Part shown: positions 39,510-54,090 of the stretch, in pieces
Layout: each line of letters begins with the position of its first letter
How positions within the stretch are numbered: the first letter of the stretch is position 1
Assembly: GCA_035610835.1 (NCBI GenBank)
Contig: CM069445.1
Span: forward strand, 81,851,786 to 81,915,785
Length of the DNA stretch: 64,000 nucleotides
Direction: 5' to 3'
From: Ophiura sarsii
Lineage: Eukaryota > Echinodermata > Ophiuroidea > Amphilepidida > Ophiuridae
Notes under the pieces: generated by a model
Told to the model about the DNA's origin: nothing
What the model saw: only the letters and a program-made list of their open reading frames with translations
Database searches by the model: none
Position numbers and translations under genes: made by a program

Positions 39510-40971
39510 ACTTCTAGCCAAGGGTAACGTGACCCTCTATCTATAAAATCGCAAAACAGACCGCGTAGCCATTTGACTCTAAATTTGGAGCTTTAGAGCC
39601 ATTTTCTTGGCTATTTCTCGAGAAAATCATGTAAACTTCTTGATATTAACGTCCGACATTGATATAAATGGTGTTTTGAATGTAAATCAAGGCGTATTTA
39701 AGCGATTTGAACCCACCTTCCACTTCAAAACTCGGTTTTATTGGAAATGGCCATTGTGCGTTAAAGGGCGCACCACACCAAATATCTTTCTCATTGAAAT
39801 ACGTGTAAAAGTGCCATATTTCAAGACACCTTTTCTACCCTCCGGTTACATTTATTGCATACTTGTCACCTATGACCATTTTCAGTAACATCTCAACTTT
39901 AATTTAAGCCTTGTTTCATGAGGGGTTATTAAGCTAAATTTTCCGCTACGGACCTGCACACAGCGCCCTCACTTTTTCACGTTTTCTGGCATGCCTGTTC
40001 ACCATTTAGGCAGGTGCTTACGCCCTGGGCACTATTTAGGTCGATAAATTAAAAATATCGTATTTTATCATTGTAGGTGCAACGGATAGGTCCCACTCGT
40101 TAATTTAAATACAAACATACCATCCCCGGAGAAACAAATTGCCCGAAAACTTCACATTTACAAGCCTAGTCTTCGTGCTTTTCCGGAACTATTATAGGAT
40201 TACACGAATTGCGCATTGATTTGGTGTGGTGCTCTCTTTAACGAAAATCTTAATTATTTTTTTTGCATTTTTGGAATCATCATATAGCATTATGAAAAAG
40301 TGTCACTCAAAAAATTCAAATTCTACTCCTAACTGGAATTATGTCACAAAATAGATTTTACTCTATACCCAAAATACCCCATTTTTCTCACTTTTTGGCC
40401 ATTTTTGGCCCAAAAATGTTACATTTAAAGTCTGCTTTCATGACTAAAACGTGTATTTTTTGATTTTTCATTGTTTACATTGTATAATATATATGTTAAT
40501 AGCATACATGACACATTTAATTATCGACAAACATGATAACTTAATCATATAATCACTATATTACTCCGTATTCATTGCAGAGATACCTGTATGCCATTAA
40601 TGGTTAAATTATGTGGGGGGGGGGGGGGGGGGGGTAAAAGACCCCCGTATTTGTAGGACAATAAAGCTTCTAAAAGCCATTTGTTTACTTAGAGTATCAT
40701 GATTACCTAGTAAGCAAACTCGCAATTACATTTTTGTCACGATATTACCCCTAGGGTATTGTGTTAAGCATTGAATGTACAATTTTAACGATTTGTTGCT
40801 CTTTTCTGAGCCAATGTGGGGCCAAATATGAATTTTGACAAAACGTTGACCTACATGAGAGTGATAAACTCTAAATAAAGCTTTGAACTTGAAAATGAGA
40901 TAATTAACTCTTTAACTGAGATGCAAGTTACTTGATATAGACCTAAGAGGGAGTATTCTTGCACTTGGGGG
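39510..40971 (+). repeat. Satellite unit 31, full
   Basis: Full unit of 1462 bp, element at 39765-40237, 20 G run. I see no private variant. Confidence 0.97.
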
Positions 40972-42428
40972 ACTTCTAGCCAAGGGTAACGTGACCCTCT
41001 ATCTATAAAATCGCAAAACAGACCGCGTAGCCATTTGACTCTAAATTTGGAGCTTTAGAGCCATTTTCTTGGCTATTTCTCGAGAAAATCATGTAAACTT
41101 CTTGATATTAACGTCCGACATTGATATAAATGGTGTTTTGAATGTAAATCAAGGCGTATTTAAGCGATTTGAACCCACCTTCCACTTCAAAACTCGGTTT
41201 TATTGGAAATGGCCATTGTGCGTTAAAAAGGGCGCACCACACCAAATATCTTTCTCATTGAAATACGTGTAAAAGTGCCATATTTCAAGACACCTTTTCT
41301 ACCCTCCGGTTACATTTATTGCATACTTGTCACCTATGACCATTTTCAGTAACATCTCAACTTTAATTTAAGCCTTGTTTCATGAGGGGTTATTAAGCTA
41401 AATTTTCCGCTACGGACCTGCACACAGCGCCCTCACTTTTTCACGTTTTCTGGCATGCCTGTTCACCATTTAGGCAGGTGCTTACGCCCTGGGCACTATT
41501 TAGGTCGATAAATTAAAAATATCGTATTTTATCATTGTAGGTGCAACGGATAGGTCCCACTCGTTAATTTAAATACAAACATACCATCCCCGGAGAAACA
41601 AATTGCCCGAAAACTTCACATTTACAAGCCTAGTCTTCGTGCTTTTCCGGAACTATTATAGGATTACACGAATTGCGCATTGATTTGGTGTGGTGCTCTC
41701 TTTAACGAAAATCTTAATTATTTTTTTTGCATTTTTGGAATCATCATATAGCATTATGAAAAAGTGTCACTCAAAAAATTCAAATTCTACTCCTAACTGG
41801 AATTATGTCACAAAATAGATTTTACTCTATACCCAAAATACCCCATTTTTCTCACTTTTTGGCCATTTTTGGCCCAAAAATGTTACATTTAAAGTCTGCT
41901 TTCATGACTAAAACGTGTATTTTTTGATTTTTCATTGTTTACATTGTATAATATATATGTTAATAGCATACATGACACATTTAATTATCGACAAACATGA
42001 TAACTTAATCATATAATCACTATATTACTCCGTATTCATTGCAGAGATACCTGTATGCCATTAATGGTTAAATTATGTGGGGGGGGGGGGGTAAAAGACC
42101 CCCGTATTTGTAGGACAATAAAGCTTCTAAAAGCCATTTGTTTACTTAGAGTATCATGATTACCTAGTAAGCAAACTCGCAATTACATTTTTGTCACGAT
42201 ATTACCCCTAGGGTATTGTGTTAAGCATTGAATGTACAATTTTAACGATTTGTTGCTCTTTTCTGAGCCAATGTGGGGCCAAATATGAATTTTGACAAAA
42301 CGTTGACCTACATGAGAGTGATAAACTCTAAATAAAGCTTTGAACTTGAAAATGAGATAATTAACTCTTTAACTGAGATGCAAGTTACTTGATATAGACC
42401 TAAGAGGGAGTATTCTTGCACTTGGGGG
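40972..42428 (+). repeat. Satellite unit 32, full with +AA at element border
   Basis: Full unit of 1457 bp, 13 G run. Two extra A lie at the left border (GCGTTAAAAAGGGCG), so the element spans 41227-41701. Unit 34 has the same change and unit 33 does not. Confidence 0.97.
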
Positions 42429-43885
42429 ACTTCTAGCCAAGGGTAACGTGACCCTCTATCTATAAAATCGCAAAACAGACCGCGTAGCCATTTGACTCTA
42501 AATTTGGAGCTTTAGAGCCATTTTCTTGGCTATTTCTCGAGAAAATCATGTAAACTTCTTGATATTAACGTCCGACATTGATATAAATGGTGTTTTGAAT
42601 GTAAATCAAGGCGTATTTAAGCGATTTGAACCCACCTTCCACTTCAAAACTCGGTTTTATTGGAAATGGCCATTGTGCGTTAAAGGGCGCACCACACCAA
42701 ATATCTTTCTCATTGAAATACGTGTAAAAGTGCCATATTTCAAGACACCTTTTCTACCCTCCGGTTACATTTATTGCATACTTGTCACCTATGACCATTT
42801 TCAGTAACATCTCAACTTTAATTTAAGCCTTGTTTCATGAGGGGTTATTAAGCTAAATTTTCCGCTACGGACCTGCACACAGCGCCCTCACTTTTTCACG
42901 TTTTCTGGCATGCCTGTTCACCATTTAGGCAGGTGCTTACGCCCTGGGCACTATTTAGGTCGATAAATTAAAAATATCGTATTTTATCATTGTAGGTGCA
43001 ACGGATAGGTCCCACTCGTTAATTTAAATACAAACATACCATCCCCGGAGAAACAAATTGCCCGAAAACTTCACATTTACAAGCCTAGTCTTCGTGCTTT
43101 TCCGGAACTATTATAGGATTACACGAATTGCGCATTGATTTGGTGTGGTGCTCTCTTTAACGAAAATCTTAATTATTTTTTTTGCATTTTTGGAATCATC
43201 ATATAGCATTATGAAAAAGTGTCACTCAAAAAATTCAAATTCTACTCCTAACTGGAATTATGTCACAAAATAGATTTTACTCTATACCCAAAATACCCCA
43301 TTTTTCTCACTTTTTGGCCATTTTTGGCCCAAAAATGTTACATTTAAAGTCTGCTTTCATGACTAAAACGTGTATTTTTTGATTTTTCATTGTTTACATT
43401 GTATAATATATATGTTAATAGCATACATGACACATTTAATTATCGACAAACATGATAACTTAATCATATAATCACTATATTACTCCGTATTCATTGCAGA
43501 GATACCTGTATGCCATTAATGGTTAAATTATGTGGGGGGGGGGGGGGGTAAAAGACCCCCGTATTTGTAGGACAATAAAGCTTCTAAAAGCCATTTGTTT
43601 ACTTAGAGTATCATGATTACCTAGTAAGCAAACTCGCAATTACATTTTTGTCACGATATTACCCCTAGGGTATTGTGTTAAGCATTGAATGTACAATTTT
43701 AACGATTTGTTGCTCTTTTCTGAGCCAATGTGGGGCCAAATATGAATTTTGACAAAACGTTGACCTACATGAGAGTGATAAACTCTAAATAAAGCTTTGA
43801 ACTTGAAAATGAGATAATTAACTCTTTAACTGAGATGCAAGTTACTTGATATAGACCTAAGAGGGAGTATTCTTGCACTTGGGGG
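42429..43885 (+). repeat. Satellite unit 33, full
   Basis: Full unit of 1457 bp, element at 42684-43156, 15 G run. Its element border is normal, between two units with +AA. Confidence 0.97.
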
Positions 43886-45344
43886 ACTTCTAGCCAAGGG
43901 TAACGTGACCCTCTATCTATAAAATCGCAAAACAGACCGCGTAGCCATTTGACTCTAAATTTGGAGCTTTAGAGCCATTTTCTTGGCTATTTCTCGAGAA
44001 AATCATGTAAACTTCTTGATATTAACGTCCGACATTGATATAAATGGTGTTTTGAATGTAAATCAAGGCGTATTTAAGCGATTTGAACCCACCTTCCACT
44101 TCAAAACTCGGTTTTATTGGAAATGGCCATTGTGCGTTAAAAAGGGCGCACCACACCAAATATCTTTCTCATTGAAATACGTGTAAAAGTGCCATATTTC
44201 AAGACACCTTTTCTACCCTCCGGTTACATTTATTGCATACTTGTCACCTATGACCATTTTCAGTAACATCTCAACTTTAATTTAAGCCTTGTTTCATGAG
44301 GGGTTATTAAGCTAAATTTTCCGCTACGGACCTGCACACAGCGCCCTCACTTTTTCACGTTTTCTGGCATGCCTGTTCACCATTTAGGCAGGTGCTTACG
44401 CCCTGGGCACTATTTAGGTCGATAAATTAAAAATATCGTATTTTATCATTGTAGGTGCAACGGATAGGTCCCACTCGTTAATTTAAATACAAACATACCA
44501 TCCCCGGAGAAACAAATTGCCCGAAAACTTCACATTTACAAGCCTAGTCTTCGTGCTTTTCCGGAACTATTATAGGATTACACGAATTGCGCATTGATTT
44601 GGTGTGGTGCTCTCTTTAACGAAAATCTTAATTATTTTTTTTGCATTTTTGGAATCATCATATAGCATTATGAAAAAGTGTCACTCAAAAAATTCAAATT
44701 CTACTCCTAACTGGAATTATGTCACAAAATAGATTTTACTCTATACCCAAAATACCCCATTTTTCTCACTTTTTGGCCATTTTTGGCCCAAAAATGTTAC
44801 ATTTAAAGTCTGCTTTCATGACTAAAACGTGTATTTTTTGATTTTTCATTGTTTACATTGTATAATATATATGTTAATAGCATACATGACACATTTAATT
44901 ATCGACAAACATGATAACTTAATCATATAATCACTATATTACTCCGTATTCATTGCAGAGATACCTGTATGCCATTAATGGTTAAATTATGTGGGGGGGG
45001 GGGGGGGTAAAAGACCCCCGTATTTGTAGGACAATAAAGCTTCTAAAAGCCATTTGTTTACTTAAAGTATCATGATTACCTAGTAAGCAAACTCGCAATT
45101 ACATTTTTGTCACGATATTACCCCTAGGGTATTGTGTTAAGCATTGAATGTACAATTTTAACGATTTGTTGCTCTTTTCTGAGCCAATGTGGGGCCAAAT
45201 ATGAATTTTGACAAAACGTTGACCTACATGAGAGTGATAAACTCTAAATAAAGCTTTGAACTTGAAAATGAGATAATTAACTCTTTAACTGAGATGCAAG
45301 TTACTTGATATAGACCTAAGAGGGAGTATTCTTGCACTTGGGGG
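43886..45344 (+). repeat. Satellite unit 34, full with +AA at element border
   Basis: Full unit of 1459 bp, element at 44141-44615 including two extra A at its left end, 15 G run. A private G-to-A change gives CTTAAAGTATC. Confidence 0.97.
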
Positions 45345-46799
45345 ACTTCTAGCCAAGGGTAACGTGACCCTCTATCTATAAAATCGCAAAACAGACCGCG
45401 TAGCCATTTGACTCTAAATTTGGAGCTTTAGAGCCATTTTCTTGGCTATTTCTCGAGAAAATCATGTAAACTTCTTGATATTAACGTCCGACATTGATAT
45501 AAATGGTGTTTTGAATGTAAATCAAGGCGTATTTAAGCGATTTGAACCCACCTTCCACTTCAAAACTCGGTTTTATTGGAAATGGCCATTGTGCGTTAAA
45601 GGGCGCACCACACCAAATATCTTTCTCATTGAAATACGTGTAAAAGTGCCATATTTCAAGACACCTTTTCTACCCTCCGGTTACATTTATTGCATACTTG
45701 TCACCTATGACCATTTTCAGTAACATCTCAACTTTAATTTAAGCCTTGTTTCATGAGGGGTTATTAAGCTAAATTTTCCGCTACGGACCTGCACACAGCG
45801 CCCTCACTTTTTCACGTTTTCTGGCATGCCTGTTCACCATTTAGGCAGGTGCTTACGCCCTGGGCACTATTTAGGTCGATAAATTAAAAATATCGTATTT
45901 TATCATTGTAGGTGCAACGGATAGGTCCCACTCGTTAATTTAAATACAAACATACCATCCCCGGAGAAACAAATTGCCCGAAAACTTCACATTTACAAGC
46001 CTAGTCTTCGTGCTTTTCCGGAACTATTATAGGATTACACGAATTGCGCATTGATTTGGTGTGGTGCTCTCTTTAACGAAAATCTTAATTATTTTTTTTG
46101 CATTTTTGGAATCATCATATAGCATTATGAAAAAGTGTCACTCAAAAAATTCAAATTCTACTCCTAACTGGAATTATGTCACAAAATAGATTTTACTCTA
46201 TACCCAAAATACCCCATTTTTCTCACTTTTTGGCCATTTTTGGCCCAAAAATGTTACATTTAAAGTCTGCTTTCATGACTAAAACGTGTATTTTTTGATT
46301 TTTCATTGTTTACATTGTATAATATATATGTTAATAGCATACATGACACATTTAATTATCGACAAACATGATAACTTAATCATATAATCACTATATTACT
46401 CCGTATTCATTGCAGAGATACCTGTATGCCATTAATGGTTAAATTATGTGGGGGGGGGGGGGTAAAAGACCCCCGTATTTGTAGGACAATAAAGCTTCTA
46501 AAAGCCATTTGTTTACTTAGAGTATCATGATTACCTAGTAAGCAAACTCGCAATTACATTTTTGTCACGATATTACCCCTAGGGTATTGTGTTAAGCATT
46601 GAATGTACAATTTTAACGATTTGTTGCTCTTTTCTGAGCCAATGTGGGGCCAAATATGAATTTTGACAAAACGTTGACCTACATGAGAGTGATAAACTCT
46701 AAATAAAGCTTTGAACTTGAAAATGAGATAATTAACTCTTTAACTGAGATGCAAGTTACTTGATATAGACCTAAGAGGGAGTATTCTTGCACTTGGGGG
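45345..46799 (+). repeat. Satellite unit 35, full
   Basis: Full unit of 1455 bp, element at 45600-46072, 13 G run. It is the last unit with AATAAAGCTTC after the G tract. Confidence 0.97.
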
Positions 46800-48261
46800 A
46801 CTTCTAGCCAAGGGTAACGTGACCCTCTATCTATAAAATCGCAAAACAGACCGCGTAGCCATTTGACTCTAAATTTGGAGCTTTAGAGCCATTTTCTTGG
46901 CTATTTCTCGAGAAAATCATGTAAACTTCTTGATATTAACGTCCGACATTGATATAAATGGTGTTTTGAATGTAAATCAAGGCGTATTTAAGCGATTTGA
47001 ACCCACCTTCCACTTCAAAACTCGGTTTTATTGGAAATGGCCATTGTGCGTTAAAGGGCGCACCACACCAAATATCTTTCTCATTGAAATACGTGTAAAA
47101 GTGCCATATTTCAAGACACCTTTTCTACCCTCCGGTTACATTTATTGCATACTTGTCACCTATGACCATTTTCAGTAACATCTCAACTTTAATTTAAGCC
47201 TTGTTTCATGAGGGGTTATTAAGCTAAATTTTCCGCTACGGACCTGCACACAGCGCCCTCACTTTTTCACGTTTTCTGGCATGCCTGTTCACCATTTAGG
47301 CACGTGCTTACGCCCTGGGCACTATTTAGGTCGATAAATTAAAAATATCGTATTTTATCATTGTAGGTGCAACGGATAGGTCCCACTCGTTAATTTAAAT
47401 ACAAACATACCATCCCCGGAGAAACAAATTGCCCGAAAACTTCACATTTACAAGCCTAGTCTTCGTGCTTTTCCGGAACTATTATAGGATTACACGAATT
47501 GCGCATTGATTTGGTGTGGTGCTCTCTTTAACGAAAATCTTAATTATTTTTTTTGCATTTTTGGAATCATCATATAGCATTATGAAAAAGTGTCACTCAA
47601 AAAATTCAAATTCTACTCCTAACTGGAATTATGTCACAAAATAGATTTTACTCTATACCCAAAATACCCCATTTTTCTCACTTTTTGGCCATTTTTGGCC
47701 CAAAAATGTTACATTTAAAGTCTGCTTTCATGACTAAAACGTGTATTTTTTGATTTTTCATTGTTTACATTGTATAATATATATGTTAATAGCATACATG
47801 ACACATTTAATTATCGACAAACATGATAACTTAATCATATAATCACTATATTACTCCGTATTCATTGCAGAGATACCTGTATGCCATTAATGGTTAAATT
47901 ATGTGGGGGGGGGGGGGGGGGGGGTAAAAGACCCCCGTATTTGTAGGACAATAAAACTTCTAAAAGCCTTTTGTTTACTTAGAGTATCATGATTACCTAG
48001 TAAGCAAACTCGCAATTACATTTTTGTCACGATATTACCCCTAGGGTATTGTGTTAAGCATTGAATGTACAATTTTAACGATTTGTTGCTCTTTTCTGAG
48101 CCAATGTGGGGCCAAATATGAATTTTGACAAAACGTTGACCTACATGAGAGTGATAAACTCTAAATAAAGCTTTGAACTTGAAAATGAGATAATTAACTC
48201 TTTAACTGAGATGCAAGTTACTTGATATAGACCTAAGAGGGAGTATTCTTGCACTTGGGGG
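46800..48261 (+). repeat. Satellite unit 36, full
   Basis: Full unit of 1462 bp, element at 47055-47527, 20 G run. It is the first unit with AATAAAACTTC, which removes an AAGCTT site. Private variants are GGCACGTGC and AAGCCTTTTG. Confidence 0.97.
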
Positions 48262-49718
48262 ACTTCTAGCCAAGGGTAACGTGACCCTCTATCTATAAAA
48301 TCGCAAAACAGACCGCGTAGCCATTTGACTCTAAATTTGGAGCTTTAGAGCCATTTTCTTGGCTATTTCTCGAGAAAATCATGTAAACTTCTTGATATTA
48401 ACGTCCGACATTGATATAAATGGTGTTTTGAATGTAAATCAAGGCGTATTTAAGCGATTTGAACCCACCTTCCACTTCAAAACTCGGTTTTATTGGAAAT
48501 GGCCATTGTGCGTTAAAGGGCGCACCACACCAAATATCTTTCTCATTGAAATACGTGTAAAAGTGCCATATTTCAAGACACCTTTTCTACCCTCCGGTTA
48601 CATTTATTGCATACTTGTCACCTATGACCATTTTCAGTAACATCTCAACTTTAATTTAAGCCTTGTTTCATGAGGGGTTATTAAGCTAAATTTTCCGCTA
48701 CGGACCTGCACACAGCGCCCTCACTTTTTCACGTTTTCTGGCATGCCTGTTCACCATTTAGGCAGGTGCTTACGCCCTGGGCACTATTTAGGTCGATAAA
48801 TTAAAAATATCGTATTTTATCATTGTAGGTGCAACGGATAGGTCCCACTCGTTAATTTAAATACAAACATACCATCCCCGGAGAAACAAATTGCCCGAAA
48901 ACTTCACATTTACAAGCCTAGTCTTCGTGCTTTTCCGGAACTATTATAGGATTACACGAATTGCGCATTGATTTGGTGTGGTGCTCTCTTTAACGAAAAT
49001 CTTAATTATTTTTTTTGCATTTTTGGAATCATCATATAGCATTATGAAAAAGTGTCACTCAAAAAATTCAAATTCTACTCCTAACTGGAATTATGTCACA
49101 AAATAGATTTTACTCTATACCCAAAATACCCCATTTTTCTCACTTTTTGGCCATTTTTGGCCCAAAAATGTTACATTTAAAGTCTGCTTTCATGACTAAA
49201 ACGTGTATTTTTTGATTTTTCATTGTTTACATTGTATAATATATATGTTAATAGCATACATGACACATTTAATTATCGACAAACATGATAACTTAATCAT
49301 ATAATCACTATATTACTCCGTATTCATTGCAGAGATACCTGTATGCCATTAATGGTTAAATTATGTGGGGGGGGGGGGGGGTAAAAGACCCCCGTATTTG
49401 TAGGACAATAAAACTTCTAAAAGCCATTTGTTTACTTAGAGTATCATGATTACCTAGTAAGCAAACTCGCAATTACATTTTTGTCACGATATTACCCCTA
49501 GGGTATTGTGTTAAGCATTGAATGTACAATTTTAACGATTTGTTGCTCTTTTCTGAGCCAATGTGGGGCCAAATATGAATTTTGACAAAACGTTGACCTA
49601 CATGAGAGTGATAAACTCTAAATAAAGCTTTGAACTTGAAAATGAGATAATTAACTCTTTAACTGAGATGCAAGTTACTTGATATAGACCTAAGAGGGAG
49701 TATTCTTGCACTTGGGGG
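48262..49718 (+). repeat. Satellite unit 37, full
   Basis: Full unit of 1457 bp, element at 48517-48989, 15 G run, AATAAAACTTC block. Confidence 0.97.
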
Positions 49719-51175
49719 ACTTCTAGCCAAGGGTAACGTGACCCTCTATCTATAAAATCGCAAAACAGACCGCGTAGCCATTTGACTCTAAATTTGGAGC
49801 TTTAGAGCCATTTTCTTGGCTATTTCTCGAGAAAATCATGTAAACTTCTTGATATTAACGTCCGACATTGATATAAATGGTGTTTTGAATGTAAATCAAG
49901 GCGTATTTAAGCGATTTGAACCCACCTTCCACTTCAAAACTCGGTTTTATTGGAAATGGCCATTGTGCGTTAAAGGGCGCACCACACCAAATATCTTTCT
50001 CATTGAAATACGTGTAAAAGTGCCATATTTCAAGACACCTTTTCTACCCTCCGGTTACATTTATTGCATACTTGTCACCTATGACCATTTTCAGTAACAT
50101 CTCAACTTTAATTTAAGCCTTGTTTCATGAGGGGTTATTAAGCTAAATTTTCCGCTACGGACCTGCACACAGCGCCCTCACTTTTTCACGTTTTCTGGCA
50201 TGCCTGTTCACCATTTAGGCAGGTGCTTACGCCCTGGGCACTATTTAGGTCGATAAATTAAAAATATCGTATTTTATCATTGTAGGTGCAACGGATAGGT
50301 CCCACTCGTTAATTTAAATACAAACATACCATCCCCGGAGAAACAAATTGCCCGAAAACTTCACATTTACAAGCCTAGTCTTCGTGCTTTTCCGGAACTA
50401 TTATAGGATTACACGAATTGCGCATTGATTTGGTGTGGTGCTCTCTTTAACGAAAATCTTAATTATTTTTTTTGCATTTTTGGAATCATCATATAGCATT
50501 ATGAAAAAGTGTCACTCAAAAAATTCAAATTCTACTCCTAACTGGAATTATGTCACAAAATAGATTTTACTCTATACCCAAAATACCCCATTTTTCTCAC
50601 TTTTTGGCCATTTTTGGCCCAAAAATGTTACATTTAAAGTCTGCTTTCATGACTAAAACGTGTATTTTTTGATTTTTCATTGTTTACATTGTATAATATA
50701 TATGTTAATAGCATACATGACACATTTAATTATCGACAAACATGATAACTTAATCATATAATCACTATATTACTCCGTATTCATTGCAGAGATACCTGTA
50801 TGCCATTAATGGTTAAATTATGTGGGGGGGGGGGGGGGTAAAAGACCCCCGTATTTGTAGGACAATAAAACTTCTAAAAGCCATTTGTTTACTTAGAGTA
50901 TCATGATTACCTAGTAAGCAAACTCGCAATTACATTTTTGTCACGATATTACCCCTAGGGTATTGTGTTAAGCATTGAATGTACAATTTTAACGATTTGT
51001 TGCTCTTTTCTGAGCCAATGTGGGGCCAAATATGAATTTTGACAAAACGTTGACCTACATGAGAGTGATAAACTCTAAATAAAGCTTTGAACTTGAAAAT
51101 GAGATAATAAACTCTTTAACTGAGATGCAAGTTACTTGATATAGACCTAAGAGGGAGTATTCTTGCACTTGGGGG
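49719..51175 (+). repeat. Satellite unit 38, full
   Basis: Full unit of 1457 bp, element at 49974-50446, 15 G run, AATAAAACTTC block. A private T-to-A change gives GATAATAAACTC. Confidence 0.97.
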
Positions 51176-52636
51176 ACTTCTAGCCAAGGGTAACGTGACC
51201 CTCTATCTATAAAATCGCAAAACAGACCGCGTAGCCATTTGACTCTAAATTTGGAGCTTTAGAGCCATTTTCTTGGCTATTTCTCGAGAAAATCATGTAA
51301 ACTTCTTGATATTAACGTCCGACATTGATATAAATGGTGTTTTGAATGTAAATCAAGGCGTATTTAAGCGATTTGAACCCACCTTCCACTTCAAAACTCG
51401 GTTTTATTGGAAATGGCCATTGTGCGTTAAAGGGCGCACCACACCAAATATCTTTCTCATTGAAATACGTGTAAAAGTGCCATATTTCAAGACACCTTTT
51501 CTACCCTCCGGTTACATTTATTGCATACTTGTCACCTATGACCATTTTCAGTAACATCTCAACTTTAATTTAAGCCTTGTTTCATGAGGGGTTATTAAGC
51601 TAAATTTTCCGCTACGGACCTGCACACAGCGCCCTCACTTTTTCACGTTTTCTGGCATGCCTGTTCACCATTTAGGCAGGTGCTTACGCCCTGGGCACTA
51701 TTTAGGTCGATAAATTAAAAATATCGTATTTTATCATTGTAGGTGCAACGGATAGGTCCCACTCGTTAATTTAAATACAAACATACCATCCCCGGAGAAA
51801 CAAATTGCCCGAAAACTTCACATTTACAAGCCTAGTCTTCGTGCTTTTCCGGAACTATTATAGGATTACACGAATTGCGCATTGATTTGGTGTGGTGCTC
51901 TCTTTAACGAAAATCTTAATTATTTTTTTTGCATTTTTGGAATCATCATATAGCATTATGAAAAAGTGTCACTCAAAAAATTCAAATTCTACTCCTAACT
52001 GGAATTATGTCACAAAATAGATTTTACTCTATACCCAAAATACCCCATTTTTCTCACTTTTTGGCCATTTTTGGCCCAAAAATGTTACATTTAAAGTCTG
52101 CTTTCATGACTAAAACGTGTATTTTTTGATTTTTCATTGTTTACATTGTATAATATATATGTTAATAGCATACATGACACATTTAATTATCGACAAACAT
52201 GATAACTTAATCATATAATCACTATATTACTCCGTATTCATTGCAGAGATACCTGTATGCCATTAATGGTTAAATTATGTGGGGGGGGGGGGGGGGGGGT
52301 AAAAGACCCCCGTATTTGTAGGACAATAAAACTTCTAAAAGCCATTTGTTTACTTAGAGTATCATGATTACCTAGTAAGCAAACTCGCAATTACATTTTT
52401 GTCACGATATTACCCCTAGGGTATTGTGTTAAGCATTGAATGTACAATTTTAACGATTTGTTGCTCTTTTCTGAGCCAATGTGGGGCCAAATATGAATTT
52501 TGACAAAACGTTGACCTACATGAGAGTGATAAACTCTAAATAAAGCTTTGAACTTGAAAATGAGATAATTAACTCTTTAACTGAGATGCAAGTTACTTGA
52601 TATAGACCTAAGAGGGAGTATTCTTGCACTTGGGGG
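51176..52636 (+). repeat. Satellite unit 39, full
   Basis: Full unit of 1461 bp, element at 51431-51903, 19 G run, AATAAAACTTC block. Confidence 0.97.
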
Positions 52637-54090
52637 ACTTCTAGCCAAGGGTAACGTGACCCTCTATCTATAAAATCGCAAAACAGACCGCGTAGCCATT
52701 TGACTCTAAATTTGGAGCTTTAGAGCCATTTTCTTGGCTATTTCTCGAGAAAATCATGTAAACTTCTTGATATTAACGTCCGACATTGATATAAATGGTG
52801 TTTTGAATGTAAATCAAGGCGTATTTAAGCGATTTGAACCCACCTTCCACTTCAAAACTCGGTTTTATTGGAAATGGCCATTGTGCGTTAAAGGGCGCAC
52901 CACACCAAATATCTTTCTCATTGAAATACGTGTAAAAGTGCCATATTTCAAGACACCTTTTCTACCCTCCGGTTACATTTATTGCATACTTGTCACCTAT
53001 GACCATTTTCAGTAACATCTCAACTTTAATTTAAGCCTTGTTTCATGAGGGGTTATTAAGCTAAATTTTCCGCTACGGACCTGCACACAGCGCCCTCACT
53101 TTTTCACGTTTTCTGGCATGCCTGTTCACCATTTAGGCAGGTGCTTACGCCCTGGGCACTATTTAGGTCGATAAATTAAAAATATCGTATTTTATCATTG
53201 TAGGTGCAACGGATAGGTCCCACTCGTTAATTTAAATACAAACATACCATCCCCGGAGAAACAAATTGCCCGAAAACTTCACATTTACAAGCCTAGTCTT
53301 CGTGCTTTTCCGGAACTATTATAGGATTACACGAATTGCGCATTGATTTGGTGTGGTGCTCTCTTTAACGAAAATCTTAATTATTTTTTTTGCATTTTTG
53401 GAATCATCATATAGCATTATGAAAAAGTGTCACTCAAAAAATTCAAATTCTACTCCTAACTGGAATTATGTCACAAAATAGATTTTACTCTATACCCAAA
53501 ATACCCCATTTTTCTCACTTTTTGGCCATTTTTGGCCCAAAAATGTTACATTTAAAGTCTGCTTTCATGACTAAAACGTGTATTTTTTGATTTTTCATTG
53601 TTTACATTGTATAATATATATGTTAATAGCATACATGACACATTTAATTATCGACAAACATGATAACTTAATCATATAATCACTATATTACTCCGTATTC
53701 ATTGCAGAGATACCTGTATGCCATTAATGGTTAAATTATGTGGGGGGGGGGGGTAAAAGACCCCCGTATTTGTAGGACAATAAAACTTCTAAAAGCCATT
53801 TGTTTACTTAGAGTATCATGATTACCTAGTAAGCAAACTCGCAATTACATTTTTGTCACGATATTACCCCTAGGGTATTGTGTTAAGCATTGAATGTACA
53901 ATTTTAACGATTTGTTGCTCTTTTCTGAGCCAATGTGGGGCCAAATATGAATTTTGACAAAACGTTGACCTACATGAGAGTGATAAACTCTAAATAAAGC
54001 TTTGAACTTGAAAATGAGATAATTAACTCTTTAACTGAGATGCAAGTTACTTGATATAGACCTAAGAGGGAGTATTCTTGCACTTGGGGG
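52637..54090 (+). repeat. Satellite unit 40, full
   Basis: Full unit of 1454 bp, element at 52892-53364, 12 G run, AATAAAACTTC block. Confidence 0.97.
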
